Shown here one piece after another: positions 1-8,149 of a stretch of DNA of 41,228 bases; the first letter of the stretch is position 1; every line of letters starts with the position of its first letter. The notes beneath the pieces are model-generated. The model was given only the letters and a program-made list of their open reading frames with translations. It was not told the DNA's origin and ran no database searches. Position numbers and translations under genes: made by a program. This DNA comes from Oscillospiraceae bacterium (GTDB taxonomy: Bacteria > Bacillota > Clostridia > Oscillospirales > Acutalibacteraceae), in the NCBI GenBank assembly GCA_029225165.1, contig JAQXVY010000001.1:1-41228 (forward strand), in the 5' to 3' direction.

Positions 1-198
1 TTCAGCAAGGCTACAGGTATAACAGGTATTGTCTTAACTAAACTTGACGGCACTGCAAAGGGCGGCGTTGTACTTGCAATTAAGAACGGTCTGGGAATAC
101 CTGTAAAATATATCGGTGTGGGCGAACAGATTGACGATTTGCAGGAATTTGTACCCGAGGACTTTTCAAAGGCACTTTTTGATTTTGGAGAAAGATAA
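1..198 (+). CDS. ftsY: Signal recognition particle receptor FtsY, C-terminal end (partial)
   Basis: The open frame runs from the first base to a TAA at 196-198 and encodes the last 65 residues of an SRP-type GTPase NG domain. The G4 motif [10 protein letters not shown] is clear, followed by the closing segment [16 protein letters not shown] (seen here as [17 protein letters not shown]) and the usual FVPEDF ending. FtsY is the membrane-associated SRP receptor that docks ribosome-nascent chain complexes at the translocon. FtsY and Ffh share this region; the FtsY call rests on the [10 protein letters not shown] ending at the extreme C-terminus, where Ffh would continue into its M domain. The stop overlaps the next ATG (TAATG), so the downstream gene is translationally coupled. 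The N-terminal part lies outside the window. Confidence 0.9.
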   Translation, partial: FSKATGITGIVLTKLDGTAKGGVVLAIKNGLGIPVKYIGVGEQIDDLQEFVPEDFSKALFDFGER

Positions 199-791
199 TG
201 AAAGAATTTTTAATTGCATCAAACAATCAACACAAGGTTGTTGAATTAAACAGAATATTAAATCCCCTTGGTATAAATGCAGTTACTCCAAAGGAGTGTG
301 GCGTTGACCTTGGTGATGTTGAAGAAACAGGCACTACATTTGCAGAAAATGCTGAAATCAAGGCAATGTCAGCCTACAAAAAAACATCAATGCCAACAGT
401 AGCAGATGATTCAGGTCTAATGGTTGATGCCCTTGACGGCAGACCGGGAGTATATTCTGCAAGGTATGCCGGCGAAAACGCAACAGACAAGGATAGATAC
501 ACCAAACTACTTACGGAAATGAAAGATGTACCTGATAACAAGAGAACTGCACATTTTGTTTCAAGCATATGCTGTATTCTTGACGATAAAACTATAATAA
601 AGGTTGAGGGTACAGTAGAGGGCAAAATCGCTTACGCACCAAAGGGCGAGGACGGTTTTGGATATGACCCTGTATTCATCACTCAAAGCGGAAAAACCTT
701 TGCACAGCTTTCCTCTGATGAAAAGGACGCAATCAGCCACAGAGGTAACGCACTCAGAAAGCTTAAAGAAGAAATTATAAAGTATATTTAG
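198..791 (+). CDS. rdgB: XTP/dITP pyrophosphatase, RdgB/HAM1 family
   Basis: It hydrolyses non-canonical purine nucleoside triphosphates (dITP, XTP, ITP) to monophosphates, keeping deaminated purines out of DNA and RNA. The 197-residue protein has the family's usual length and motifs: the N-terminal substrate loop SNNQHK, the catalytic block ADDSGLMVDALDGRPG with the ARYAG segment, the GEDGFGYDPVF base-binding motif and the C-terminal SHRGNAL. The start overlaps the ftsY stop by one base, so the order ftsY-rdgB indicates cotranscription. No sign of truncation or unusual composition. Function is very secure from the motifs. Confidence 0.96.
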   Translation: MKEFLIASNNQHKVVELNRILNPLGINAVTPKECGVDLGDVEETGTTFAENAEIKAMSAYKKTSMPTVADDSGLMVDALDGRPGVYSARYAGENATDKDRYTKLLTEMKDVPDNKRTAHFVSSICCILDDKTIIKVEGTVEGKIAYAPKGEDGFGYDPVFITQSGKTFAQLSSDEKDAISHRGNALRKLKEEIIKYI

Positions 792-805
792 ATATAGGAG
801 AACTT

Positions 806-1111
806 ATGTTAAACGGAAAACAAAGAGCTTATTTAAGAAGTATTGCAAATACAATAGACACAATCCTTATTATCGGAAAGGGCGGTATTACACAGCAGGT
901 GATAAAACAGGCTGATGACGCACTGACTGCAAGGGAAATCATCAAGGGTAAGGTGCTTGAAAACAGCGACCTTACTTCCCGTCAGGCGGCTGATATTCTG
1001 TCAGAAGAGGTTTCATCGGATGTTGTTCAGGTAATCGGTTCAAAGTTTGTGCTATACAGACCAAACCCTGACGAGCCGCAAATTAAACTACCAAAAGCGA
1101 ATAAAAGATAA
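806..1111 (+). CDS. yhbY: YhbY/CRM-domain ribosome assembly RNA-binding protein
   Basis: A 101-residue single-domain protein of the CRS1-YhbY (CRM) family, which binds pre-50S ribosomal particles and helps large-subunit assembly. The start MLNGKQRAYLRSIANT and the GKGGITQQVI loop (GxxG RNA-binding motif, near residues 25-35) are diagnostic, and the C-terminal SEEVSSDVVQVIGSKFVLYRP matches the family ending. An AGGAG Shine-Dalgarno sits about 8 bases before the ATG. It lies 14 bases after rdgB and directly abuts nadD (stop 1109-1111, next ATG 1112). The yhbY-nadD-yqeK-rsfS order is a conserved Firmicutes cluster linking NAD synthesis with ribosome maturation. Confidence 0.94.
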   Translation: MLNGKQRAYLRSIANTIDTILIIGKGGITQQVIKQADDALTAREIIKGKVLENSDLTSRQAADILSEEVSSDVVQVIGSKFVLYRPNPDEPQIKLPKANKR

Positions 1112-1711
1112 ATGAATATTGCATTGTTTGGCGGTGCCTTTAACCCAATACACAAGGCGCACATTTTACTTGCACAAAAGGCGATGGAGGAGTTTAATAT
1201 TGACAAAACCATCCTTATGCCTACATTCATAAGCCCCCACAAGGATACAACATCAAGGGTTTCATACATTCACAGGCTGGCTATGTGTAGCCTTGCATCA
1301 AAAAGTGACAGCAGATTTGTAGTGTCAGACTTGGAAAGTCATATTGAGGGTAAAAGCTACTCCTACAAAACCTTGTCTATTCTGAAAAATGAGTATAAAA
1401 GGGATAATTTGTTTATGATTATCGGAGCAGATATGTATATGTCTTTGCTTAAATGGAAAAAACCACAGGAGATTTTTAGTCTTGCCTCAATAATAACCTG
1501 CCCAAGAGATAATGACGATTATAATTCTTTATTAGAATATTCAAAGGTGCTGAAAAAAGAGGGTTGCTCTTCGTTTATTCTTAAAGAACCTATTATGCAA
1601 CTTTCTTCAACCTATATAAGAGAGAATATTTCTTTGGCGAATAAACAGGATTATCTTGATAAATCTGTTTATGAATATATTGTAAAAAATGAACTGTACG
1701 GGGTGAAGTGA
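1112..1711 (+). CDS. nadD: Nicotinate-nucleotide adenylyltransferase
   Basis: NadD transfers AMP from ATP to nicotinate mononucleotide to make deamido-NAD, a required step of NAD biosynthesis in the cytoplasm. The 199-residue protein begins with the nucleotidyltransferase signature MNIALFGGAFNPIHKAH (GxFxPxHxxH; the usual final GH is AH here) and carries the second signature SSTYIRE near residue 170, equivalent to the ISST(x)R motif. The GADMYMSLLKWKKPQEIF stretch matches the family substrate segment. The gene starts directly after the yhbY stop, and its TGA overlaps the next start (TGATG). Confidence 0.96.
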   Translation: MNIALFGGAFNPIHKAHILLAQKAMEEFNIDKTILMPTFISPHKDTTSRVSYIHRLAMCSLASKSDSRFVVSDLESHIEGKSYSYKTLSILKNEYKRDNLFMIIGADMYMSLLKWKKPQEIFSLASIITCPRDNDDYNSLLEYSKVLKKEGCSSFILKEPIMQLSSTYIRENISLANKQDYLDKSVYEYIVKNELYGVK

Positions 1712-2289
1712 TGGATATTAACTACCTAAAAAGTCTTATTAAGCCCAGAATGGGTGAATACCGCTACATTCATTCTGTAAATGTTTCAAAAAAAGCGGTT
1801 GAGCTTGCCGAAATTTACGGTTGTGATATTGAAAAAGCTATGATTGCCGGTATGCTTCACGACATAACAAAAGAAACCCCTGTGGATGAACAGTTGAAAA
1901 TAATCACAGAGGGTGGTATAATCTTGGATGATGTTGAAAAAAGCAGTTCAAAGCTGTGGCATCCAATCTCAGGCTCTGTATATATCCGTGATAATGTGGG
2001 AATAACTGACAGTGATATTATCAATGCTGTAAGATTCCACACAACAGGCAGAGCAGGTATGTCTTTGCTTGAAAAGATTATTTTTGTTGCCGACTTTACA
2101 GGTGACGAACGAAACTATAACGGCGTTGAAATTATGCGAGAAAAATCTCTTCGCAGTCTTGAAGATGCAATGCTGTATGGTTTGCAGTTTACTATTAACG
2201 ATTTGTCAAAGAGGATGATGACTATTCATCCAAACGCTTTGGCATGCTATAATGAATTAATTTTAAAGGATGAAATGAATGGAAACTAA
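1711..2289 (+). CDS. yqeK: HD-domain hydrolase YqeK (probable symmetrical Ap4A hydrolase)
   Basis: An HD-superfamily phosphohydrolase; family members cleave diadenosine tetraphosphate symmetrically to ADP. Visible metal-binding residues are the first His in RYIHSVNVSK, the HD pair in GMLHDITKETP, a further His in KLWHPISG, and the F-H-T-T-G and VADFTGDER segments near the C-terminus. I use ATG 1711, which overlaps the nadD stop (TGATG) and has GGGGTGAAG upstream; an in-frame GTG at 1708 is possible but gives only one extra residue. Its 3' end overlaps rsfS by 11 bases, implying coupled translation. Position next to nadD is the conserved Firmicutes arrangement. Confidence 0.93.
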   Translation: MDINYLKSLIKPRMGEYRYIHSVNVSKKAVELAEIYGCDIEKAMIAGMLHDITKETPVDEQLKIITEGGIILDDVEKSSSKLWHPISGSVYIRDNVGITDSDIINAVRFHTTGRAGMSLLEKIIFVADFTGDERNYNGVEIMREKSLRSLEDAMLYGLQFTINDLSKRMMTIHPNALACYNELILKDEMNGN

Positions 2290-2629
2290 AGAACAGGCAA
2301 AATTAATTGCCAAGGCATTAGACGACAAAAAAGGTATTGATATTAAGATTATAAAAATTTCCGATGTATCTGTACTTGCAGATTATATGGTAATCGCAAC
2401 AGGTACAAGCTCAACCCATGTAAAAGCATTGGCAGATGAGGTTGAATATCAGCTTGATGAGGCAGGATTTTCCGTTAGTCACATTGAGGGTCACAGGGGC
2501 AACGGATGGATTTTGCTTGACTATATTGACATTATTGTTCATATTTTCGACGACGATTCCCGTGAGTACTACGACCTTGAAAGATTGTGGGAAGACGGTA
2601 CTGTAATTGAATTTGACGATATGGATTAA
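2279..2629 (+). CDS. rsfS: Ribosomal silencing factor RsfS (Iojap family)
   Basis: RsfS binds protein L14 on the 50S subunit and blocks subunit joining when nutrients are short. The 116-residue length is typical. Family hallmarks are [35 protein letters not shown] in the first half (split: [16 protein letters not shown]), the [15 protein letters not shown] motif, and the closing [10 protein letters not shown]. The start lies inside the last codons of yqeK, so the two are translationally coupled. A strong SD for leuS (GGAGGGG) follows the stop. Confidence 0.96.
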   Translation: METKEQAKLIAKALDDKKGIDIKIIKISDVSVLADYMVIATGTSSTHVKALADEVEYQLDEAGFSVSHIEGHRGNGWILLDYIDIIVHIFDDDSREYYDLERLWEDGTVIEFDDMD

Positions 2630-2643
2630 CGGAGGGGAAGACA

Positions 2644-5058
2644 TTGAAATATAATCACAGAGAAATTGAACCAAAGTGGCAAAAAGTTTGGGAGGAAAAG
2701 GGATGTTTCCACGCAGAGGAAAACAGCGACAAGGAAAAATTCTTTGCCCTGATTGAGTTCCCGTATCCATCAGGACAGGGACTCCACGTTGGTCACCCAA
2801 GACCATACACAGCACTTGATGTTGTTTCAAGAAAGAGAAGACTTCAGGGCTACAATGTTCTTTATCCAATAGGCTGGGATGCCTTTGGACTTCCAACAGA
2901 GAACTATGCAATCAAAAACCACATTCACCCTGAAGAGGTTACAAAAAGGAATGTTGCCCGTTTTAAAAAGCAGATTCAGTCCCTTGGTATTTCCTTTGAC
3001 TGGAGCAGGGAAATCAACACCACAGACCCTGACTACTACAAGTGGACGCAGTGGATTTTCCTCCAGCTCTTCAAAAAGGGTCTTGCCTATAAAAAAGAAA
3101 TGGCAGTTAATTGGTGTACCTCCTGTAAATGTGTTCTTGCAAACGAAGAGGTTGTCAACGGTGTTTGCGAACGCTGTGGAAGTGAGGTAGTAAGAAAGGT
3201 TAAATCCCAATGGATGCTTAAGATTACCGAGTATGCCGACAGACTTATAAGCGACCTCGATTTGGTTGATTATCCCGACAGAGTAAAGGCACAGCAGAAA
3301 AACTGGATTGGTAAATCCACAGGTGCTGAGGTTGACTTCAAAACTACTGAGGGTGATATTCTCACAGTATATACAACAAGATGCGACACACTCTTTGGCG
3401 CTACATATATGGTAATTTCACCTGAACATCCCTGTATTGAAAAGTGGAGCGACAAGATTGCCAATATTGACGAGGTAAAGGCTTATCAGGCAGAGGCATC
3501 CAAAAAGTCCGACTTCGAAAGAACAGAGCTTGTAAAGGAAAAAACAGGTGTCCTGATTGACGGTGTTAAGGCTGTAAACCCTGTAAACGGCAAGGAAATT
3601 CCTATCTTCGTTTCCGACTATGTTCTTGTTTCCTACGGTACAGGCGCAATTATGGCTGTTCCTGCCCACGATACACGAGATTGGGAGTTTGCAAAGAAGT
3701 TTAACCTTCCTATCATTGAGGTTGTTAAGGGCGGAAAAGATGTTCAGGAGGAGGCATTTACCGACTGTGCAACAGGGGTTATGGTAAACTCCGACTTCTT
3801 AACAGGTCTTTCCGTAGAAGAAGCCAAGAAAAAGATGATTTCCTGGCTTGAAGAAAATGGATTGGGTAAAGCAAAGGTAAACTACAAACTCAGGGACTGG
3901 GTATTCTCCCGTCAGAGATATTGGGGTGAGCCTATTCCTATTGTTCATTGTGACAAGTGCGGTTATGTTCCGATTCCTGAAAGTGAACTTCCTCTAAAGC
4001 TACCTATGGTTGATTCCTATGAGCCTACCGACACAGGGGAGTCACCACTTTCAAAAATGACAGATTGGGTAGAAACCACCTGTCCTCACTGCGGTGGCAA
4101 GGCTTACAGAGAAACCGACACTATGCCACAGTGGGCAGGTTCATCTTGGTACTTCCTAAGATATATGGACCCACACAACAATGAGGCGCTTGCAAGCAAA
4201 GAGGCACTCAATTACTGGTCACCTGTTGACTGGTACAACGGCGGTATGGAGCATACAACACTCCACCTACTTTACAGCCGTTTCTGGCATAAATTCCTCT
4301 ATGACATCGGTGTAGTGCCGACTCCCGAACCATACGCAAAGCGTACAAGCCACGGTATGATTTTGGGCGAGAATGGGGAAAAGATGAGCAAGTCCCGTGG
4401 TAATGTTGTAAATCCTGATGAAATTGTTGAACAGTACGGTGCCGATACAATGCGTATGTACGAAATGTTCATCGGTGACTTTGAAAAGGCAGCCCCTTGG
4501 AGTGCGTCAAGCATTAAGGGTTGCAGAAGATTCCTTGAAAGATACTATAATCTTCAGGAAAAGCTTATTGACGGTGAAGAAATCAGACCCGAGCTTGAAT
4601 GTGCCTTCCATAAAACCATCAAAAAGGTTGGAGAGGATATCGAAAACATCAAGTTCAACACAGCTATTGCCGCCCTAATGGCACTTATGAACGATATTAG
4701 TGCAGTTGGCAATATCAACAAAAAGGAATATGCAATCTTCACTATCCTACTAAACCCATTTGCACCTCATATTACAGAAGAGGTATGGGAATGCTGTTCA
4801 CTCGGTGACGGTATTGTAGCAGAACAAAGCTGGCCTCTATTTGATGAATCCAAGTGCAAAGAGGAGCAGATTGAAATTGTTGTTCAGGTCAACGGAAAAA
4901 TCAAAGCAAAGTTAATGATTCCTGCTGATGCAGAGCAAAGTGAAGCAATATCCCTTGCAAAAGCAGACGAAAATGTTAAAAAAGCTGTTGAAGGTATGAA
5001 TATTATCAAGGAAATTTATGTAAAGGGCAGACTTATCAACATCGTTGTTAAGCCTTAA
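2644..5058 (+). CDS. leuS: Leucyl-tRNA synthetase
   Basis: Charges tRNA-Leu; class I synthetase with editing domain, 804 residues, normal for the bacterial family. The start is TTG, placed 6-7 bases after GGAGGGG, and gives the expected [14 protein letters not shown]-terminus. The HIGH motif appears as HVGH at about residue 48 ([15 protein letters not shown]). A zinc-like C-x2-C...C-x2-C knuckle (CTSC, CERC) lies near residues 160-178, the CP1 editing domain spans roughly 220-420, KMSKS is at about 579, and the C-terminal [10 protein letters not shown] segment is present. No T-box leader is visible in the 14 bases after rsfS, so expression must come from the upstream operon promoter. A sigma-A promoter for rpsU follows. 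Confidence 0.98.
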   Translation: MKYNHREIEPKWQKVWEEKGCFHAEENSDKEKFFALIEFPYPSGQGLHVGHPRPYTALDVVSRKRRLQGYNVLYPIGWDAFGLPTENYAIKNHIHPEEVTKRNVARFKKQIQSLGISFDWSREINTTDPDYYKWTQWIFLQLFKKGLAYKKEMAVNWCTSCKCVLANEEVVNGVCERCGSEVVRKVKSQWMLKITEYADRLISDLDLVDYPDRVKAQQKNWIGKSTGAEVDFKTTEGDILTVYTTRCDTLFGATYMVISPEHPCIEKWSDKIANIDEVKAYQAEASKKSDFERTELVKEKTGVLIDGVKAVNPVNGKEIPIFVSDYVLVSYGTGAIMAVPAHDTRDWEFAKKFNLPIIEVVKGGKDVQEEAFTDCATGVMVNSDFLTGLSVEEAKKKMISWLEENGLGKAKVNYKLRDWVFSRQRYWGEPIPIVHCDKCGYVPIPESELPLKLPMVDSYEPTDTGESPLSKMTDWVETTCPHCGGKAYRETDTMPQWAGSSWYFLRYMDPHNNEALASKEALNYWSPVDWYNGGMEHTTLHLLYSRFWHKFLYDIGVVPTPEPYAKRTSHGMILGENGEKMSKSRGNVVNPDEIVEQYGADTMRMYEMFIGDFEKAAPWSASSIKGCRRFLERYYNLQEKLIDGEEIRPELECAFHKTIKKVGEDIENIKFNTAIAALMALMNDISAVGNINKKEYAIFTILLNPFAPHITEEVWECCSLGDGIVAEQSWPLFDESKCKEEQIEIVVQVNGKIKAKLMIPADAEQSEAISLAKADENVKKAVEGMNIIKEIYVKGRLINIVVKP

Positions 5059-5091
5059 AATAACATTTTTCTACTAAAATTTATATTTTCC

Positions 5092-5120
5092 TTGACAAAG
5101 ATTGTTATTGATTGTATAAT
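5092..5120 (+). promoter_or_regulatory. Sigma-A promoter for rpsU
   Basis: Perfect consensus: -35 TTGACA at 5092-5097, 17-bp spacer, -10 TATAAT at 5115-5120. Transcription would start near 5127, giving a leader of about 53 bases before the rpsU ATG. It is the strongest-looking promoter in the window, as expected for a ribosomal protein gene. Confidence 0.9.
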
Positions 5121-5145
5121 CATTATTGCGATTAAGCAAATATTA

Positions 5146-5171
5146 CCCATGCCAAGTGGCAGATGGGAGGG
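5146..5171 (+). promoter_or_regulatory. Hairpin overlapping the rpsU Shine-Dalgarno
   Basis: CCCATGCC (5146-5153) can pair with GGC (5158-5160) and, after a two-base bulge AG, with ATGGG (5163-5167); the loop is AAGT. The SD GGGAGGG (5165-5171) shares its first three G with the 3' arm, so folding would occlude part of the ribosome binding site. The structure is seen in the sequence; a regulatory role is inference. Confidence 0.45.
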
Positions 5172-5179
5172 AAATATAA

Positions 5180-5356
5180 ATGGCAGAAGTAAGATTAAAA
5201 GAAAATGAATCTCTTGAAAGCGCTCTGAGAAGATTTAAAAAGCAGTGTGCAAGAGCCGGCGTTATCGCTGAGGTTCGCAAGAGAGAAGCTTATGAGAAAC
5301 CTTCAGTTAAGCGTAAGAAAAAATCTGAAGCAGCTCGTAAGAGAAAGTATAAGTAA
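5180..5356 (+). CDS. rpsU: 30S ribosomal protein S21
   Basis: A 58-residue basic protein of the small ribosomal subunit. It begins [21 protein letters not shown], has the family core [20 protein letters not shown] near residues 23-42, and ends in the Arg/Lys-rich tail ([15 protein letters not shown]). The SD GGGAGGG lies 8 bases before the ATG. It has a private consensus promoter and a strong terminator, so it is largely an independent transcription unit between leuS and aroQ. Confidence 0.97.
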   Translation: MAEVRLKENESLESALRRFKKQCARAGVIAEVRKREAYEKPSVKRKKKSEAARKRKYK

Positions 5357-5365
5357 TATATGCTT

Positions 5366-5403
5366 AAAGGCGGACAGTTTAATATACTGTCCGCATTTTA
5401 TTT
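5366..5403 (+). terminator. Intrinsic terminator after rpsU
   Basis: Perfect 9-bp stem GCGGACAGT (5370-5378) with ACTGTCCGC (5386-5394), 7-base loop, followed by ATTTTATTT. It ends about 47 bases before the aroQ ATG. Confidence 0.9.
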
Positions 5404-5436
5404 AAGGAAACACTGATCAAATCATTGTTTCCTTAA
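5402..5436 (+). repeat. Dispersed palindromic element, copy 1 (before aroQ)
   Basis: Perfect 11-bp inverted arms TTAAGGAAACA (5402-5412) and TGTTTCCTTAA (5426-5436) around a 13-base loop. The first 23 bases match the element before rodA at 21 of 23 positions when that one is read on the minus strand. The SD of aroQ (GAAAGG, 5437-5442) follows directly. See findings for the switch-like alternative pairing. Confidence 0.8.
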
Positions 5437-5450
5437 GAAAGGTTTTTGCT

Positions 5451-5885
5451 ATGAAAAAGATTTTAGTAATTCTCGGTCCAAATCTTAATATGGTTGGAAT
5501 CAGAGAAAAATCAATATACGGTGCAGAAAATGCCGATACTATTAACGAGGATATTTTGACATTTGCAAGGGACGCCGGTTTTGACTGTGACATTTATCAG
5601 TCAAATCACGAGGGTGAGCTTATTGACAAAATCCATTCTACCCTTGGAAATTACGACGGTGTTGTGCTGAATGCCGGTGCTTTAACTCATTACAGCTATG
5701 CTTTAAGGGATGCTATTGCAGCTGTTGAACAGGTGCCTTTTGTTGAGGTTCATATGTCAAATGTACACAAAAGAGAGGAATTTCGTCATAAGTCTGTAAT
5801 TTCAGAGGTGTGCAGAGGTGTTATCTGCGGATTCGGTAAGGATAGTTACAGACTGGGAATACAGGCTTTGAAGGGTATGATTTAA
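5451..5885 (+). CDS. aroQ: Type II 3-dehydroquinate dehydratase
   Basis: Dehydrates 3-dehydroquinate to 3-dehydroshikimate in the shikimate pathway. The 144-residue protein has the type II motifs: GPNLNMVGIREKSIYG with the catalytic Tyr in the flexible loop, SNHEGELIDKIH, NAGALTHYSYALRDAI (usual form NPGAxTHTS, so Pro is Ala here), and EVHMSNVHKREEFRHKS with the active-site His. The SD GAAAGG is 8 bases from the ATG and sits directly against the palindromic element. No promoter fits between the rpsU terminator and this start, so aroQ probably depends on terminator readthrough or on a promoter I cannot see. The stop overlaps the next ATG (TAATG). Confidence 0.95.
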   Translation: MKKILVILGPNLNMVGIREKSIYGAENADTINEDILTFARDAGFDCDIYQSNHEGELIDKIHSTLGNYDGVVLNAGALTHYSYALRDAIAAVEQVPFVEVHMSNVHKREEFRHKSVISEVCRGVICGFGKDSYRLGIQALKGMI

Positions 5886-6955
5886 TGGACTGTTACAAAA
5901 ACAGAATAGAAAAGCTTAAGGAAAAGTCGGGAAATTCTGCTTTTCTCGTTACCGACGACAAAAATATCTACTATTTCACAGGTCTTTGGGACAGCAACGG
6001 TTATCTTGTTGTAACGCAAAATGAGGCATATCTCTTTGTTGACTTTAGATACGGCGAAGTGGCGGAAAACACAGTTAATTCCGCCAAAGTTATAGTTTTT
6101 TCAAAGTTATATGACGAGATAAACAGTGTCCTTGAAAAAGAAAAGATGAAAAATTGCTTTTTGGAAACAAGCAAGGTAACTATGGCTGAATTTTCTGTTT
6201 TCAAAGAAAAACTCAAACTTCAAATCAGTGATGATAATACCCTTGATGAAATTATTAAGGATATGAGAATTATCAAGGATGATTACGAAATTACCCTTTT
6301 GCAAAAGGCACAGAATATTGCCGAAAAGGCATATAAAAAGGTTTTGCCTATGGTAAAACCCGGTGTGTCCGAAAGGGAAATATCTGTTGAGCTTGAACAT
6401 CAAATGAAACTGTTGGGCGCTCAGGATGTTTCCTTCGACCTTATCACAATAACAGGCAAAAAGACATCCTTGCCCCACGGTGTACCATCAAGTGACAAAA
6501 TCAGCACAGGTGACTTTTTCACATTTGATATAGGTGCAACCTTTATGGGTTACCACAGCGATATGACCCGCACCGTTGCAGTGGGTAGTGCAACTGACGA
6601 GATGAAAAGGGTGTATGACATTGTGCTAACCGCCCACAAAAAGGCATTAAGTGCCGTAAAGCCGGGCGTTCGATGCAGTGATATTGACAAAATCGCAAGA
6701 GATTATATCTATGAAAACGGCTTTGAAGGCTCTTTTGGTCACGCAACAGGTCACGGTGTAGGACTTGATATTCACGAATATCCAACGGTCAGCACAAGGT
6801 GTGATACTGTACTTAAAGAAGGTATGGTTATAACAATAGAGCCGGGAATTTACCAAAAAGGAAAATTCGGCATTAGGATAGAGGACACCGTTGTTGTAAC
6901 GGGGGATGGATGCAGAAGCTTTGCGTCTATTCCTAAAGAATTAATAATTCTGTAA
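5885..6955 (+). CDS. M24 family Xaa-Pro aminopeptidase
   Basis: A 356-residue metallopeptidase of the creatinase/prolidase fold; such enzymes remove residues N-terminal to proline or cleave X-Pro dipeptides. An N-terminal creatinase-like domain (residues 1-125) precedes the pita-bread catalytic domain. All five metal ligands are visible: two Asp in FDIGATFMGYHSDMTRT, His in SFGHATGHGVG, Glu in TIEPGIY and Glu in GIRIEDTV. It overlaps aroQ by one base. The pairing aroQ-aminopeptidase-efp is common in Firmicutes. I cannot tell an aminopeptidase P from a dipeptidase by sequence alone, so no symbol is given. Confidence 0.93.
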   Translation: MDCYKNRIEKLKEKSGNSAFLVTDDKNIYYFTGLWDSNGYLVVTQNEAYLFVDFRYGEVAENTVNSAKVIVFSKLYDEINSVLEKEKMKNCFLETSKVTMAEFSVFKEKLKLQISDDNTLDEIIKDMRIIKDDYEITLLQKAQNIAEKAYKKVLPMVKPGVSEREISVELEHQMKLLGAQDVSFDLITITGKKTSLPHGVPSSDKISTGDFFTFDIGATFMGYHSDMTRTVAVGSATDEMKRVYDIVLTAHKKALSAVKPGVRCSDIDKIARDYIYENGFEGSFGHATGHGVGLDIHEYPTVSTRCDTVLKEGMVITIEPGIYQKGKFGIRIEDTVVVTGDGCRSFASIPKELIIL

Positions 6956-6962
6956 AAAGTGG

Positions 6963-6991
6963 TTGCTTTTTATTGATTTTGAATGTATAAT
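6963..6991 (+). promoter_or_regulatory. Probable sigma-A promoter for efp
   Basis: TTGCTT at 6963-6968, 17-bp spacer, TATAAT at 6986-6991; start expected near 6998. A small hairpin TGCGT/ACGCA (7006-7019) lies in the leader. An AGGAGG SD precedes the efp ATG. Confidence 0.7.
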
Positions 6992-7048
6992 GTAATTGAT
7001 ATTTGTGCGTTATTACGCATTTAAAAAGAAGAATTAGGAGGATTACCA

Positions 7049-7606
7049 ATGATTTCAGCAGGTGATTTTAGAAACGGTATTACTTTTGAAATGGACGGAC
7101 AGGTTGTTCAGGTTGTTGAATTTCAGCATGTTAAGCCAGGTAAGGGTGCCGCTTTCGTTAGAACAAAGTATAAGAATGTTATGACAGGTGCAGTGGTTGA
7201 AAAGTCCTTTAACCCTAACGACAAGTACCCAACAGCATTTATTGAGAGAAAGGATATGGAATACAGCTACGAGGATGGCGGTCTTTACTACTTTATGGAC
7301 ACAGAAACCTGGGAGTCTATTCCAATTAGCGCAGACCAGTTAGGGGATTCCTTTAAGTTTGTTAAGGAAAATATGGTTTGTAAGATTCTTTCCTACAAGG
7401 GCAAGGTGTTCGGTATTGAGCCACCAAACTTTGTAGAACTTAAAGTTACAAAGACTGACCCCGGCTTTAAGGGTGACACAGCTACAAACGCAACTAAGCC
7501 TGCAACTCTTGAAACAGGTGCAGAGATCAAGGTTCCATTGTTTATCGACGAGGGTGAAGTTATCCAAATCGATACAAGAACCGGCGAATATATGGGTAGA
7601 GCATAA
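7049..7606 (+). CDS. efp: Translation elongation factor P
   Basis: EF-P relieves ribosome stalling at polyproline stretches. The 185-residue protein has the three beta-barrel OB-type layout and the family ending [15 protein letters not shown]. The modifiable residue is Lys32 in [10 protein letters not shown], where the Firmicutes form carries Lys; no epmA/epmB-like genes are in the window. It starts after AGGAGG and has its own promoter. The stop overlaps the next ATG (TAATG), coupling it to the Cys-rich protein downstream. Confidence 0.97.
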   Translation: MISAGDFRNGITFEMDGQVVQVVEFQHVKPGKGAAFVRTKYKNVMTGAVVEKSFNPNDKYPTAFIERKDMEYSYEDGGLYYFMDTETWESIPISADQLGDSFKFVKENMVCKILSYKGKVFGIEPPNFVELKVTKTDPGFKGDTATNATKPATLETGAEIKVPLFIDEGEVIQIDTRTGEYMGRA

Positions 7607-8103
7607 TGAGAATGACAGAAAAAATGGCCTATATCAAAGGACTTGCAGAGGGTCTTGAGCTTGATAACAGCAAAAACGAAGTAAAGATTATCAATCAAAT
7701 CCTTGAACTTCTTGACCAAATGGCAGCAGAAGTTGAGGAACTTCAGGATTGTTACGACGACGCTGTTGATGTTGTTGACGCTATCAACGACGACCTTTCC
7801 GACTTGGAAGAATATGTCTATGATATAGAGGATGATGACGACGACTCCTGTGGGGACTGTTGTTCCTGCGATGACTGTGATGATGACGAGGAAAATCCTC
7901 TTTACGAAATAACCTGTCCACAGTGTGACTCAAAGTTTACTTCTGACGAAGATTCTATTGTTACAGGCGAGGTTGAGTGCCCTGAGTGCGGTGCTGTTTT
8001 GGAATTTGATTTTTCCGATTTAGAGGAAGATCATCACCATGACGGATGCTGTTGCGGATGTGATGCTGACGAGCATTACGGCGAAGACGATTTAATGTCA
8101 TAA
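7606..8103 (+). CDS. Acidic Cys-rich zinc-ribbon protein (CD1247 N-terminal domain type)
   Basis: Function unknown. Residues 1-65 are helical and match what I know as the CD1247 N-terminal domain, a family commonly encoded directly after efp in Clostridia. Residues 70-97 are almost entirely Asp/Glu with five cysteines (C82, C85, C86, C88, C91). A classic zinc ribbon follows (CPQC at 104-107, CPEC at 125-128). The tail has three consecutive His (143-145) and Cys 148-150 and 152 before an acidic end. The acidic and Cys/His clusters suggest metal binding, which is inference. Translation is coupled to efp by a TAATG overlap. A near-equivalent start is ATG 7612. Confidence 0.8.
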   Translation: MRMTEKMAYIKGLAEGLELDNSKNEVKIINQILELLDQMAAEVEELQDCYDDAVDVVDAINDDLSDLEEYVYDIEDDDDDSCGDCCSCDDCDDDEENPLYEITCPQCDSKFTSDEDSIVTGEVECPECGAVLEFDFSDLEEDHHHDGCCCGCDADEHYGEDDLMS

Positions 8104-8116
8104 TGAACAAATTTTA

Positions 8117-8149
8117 ACCCCTGGGATATTATATCTCAGGGGTGTTTTT
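8117..8149 (+). terminator. Intrinsic terminator abutting the yunB start
   Basis: 12-bp stem ACCCCTGGGATA (8117-8128) with TATCTCAGGGGT (8132-8143), one G.U pair, 3-base loop, then G and five T. The T-tract ends exactly at the yunB ATG. The purine-rich AGGGGTG in the 3' arm is the only SD candidate for yunB. Confidence 0.85.

Noticed and set aside
2411..2911. 166-codon minus-strand frame over rsfS and leuS
   Set aside because: Antisense shadow of two well-supported genes with no SD or promoter.
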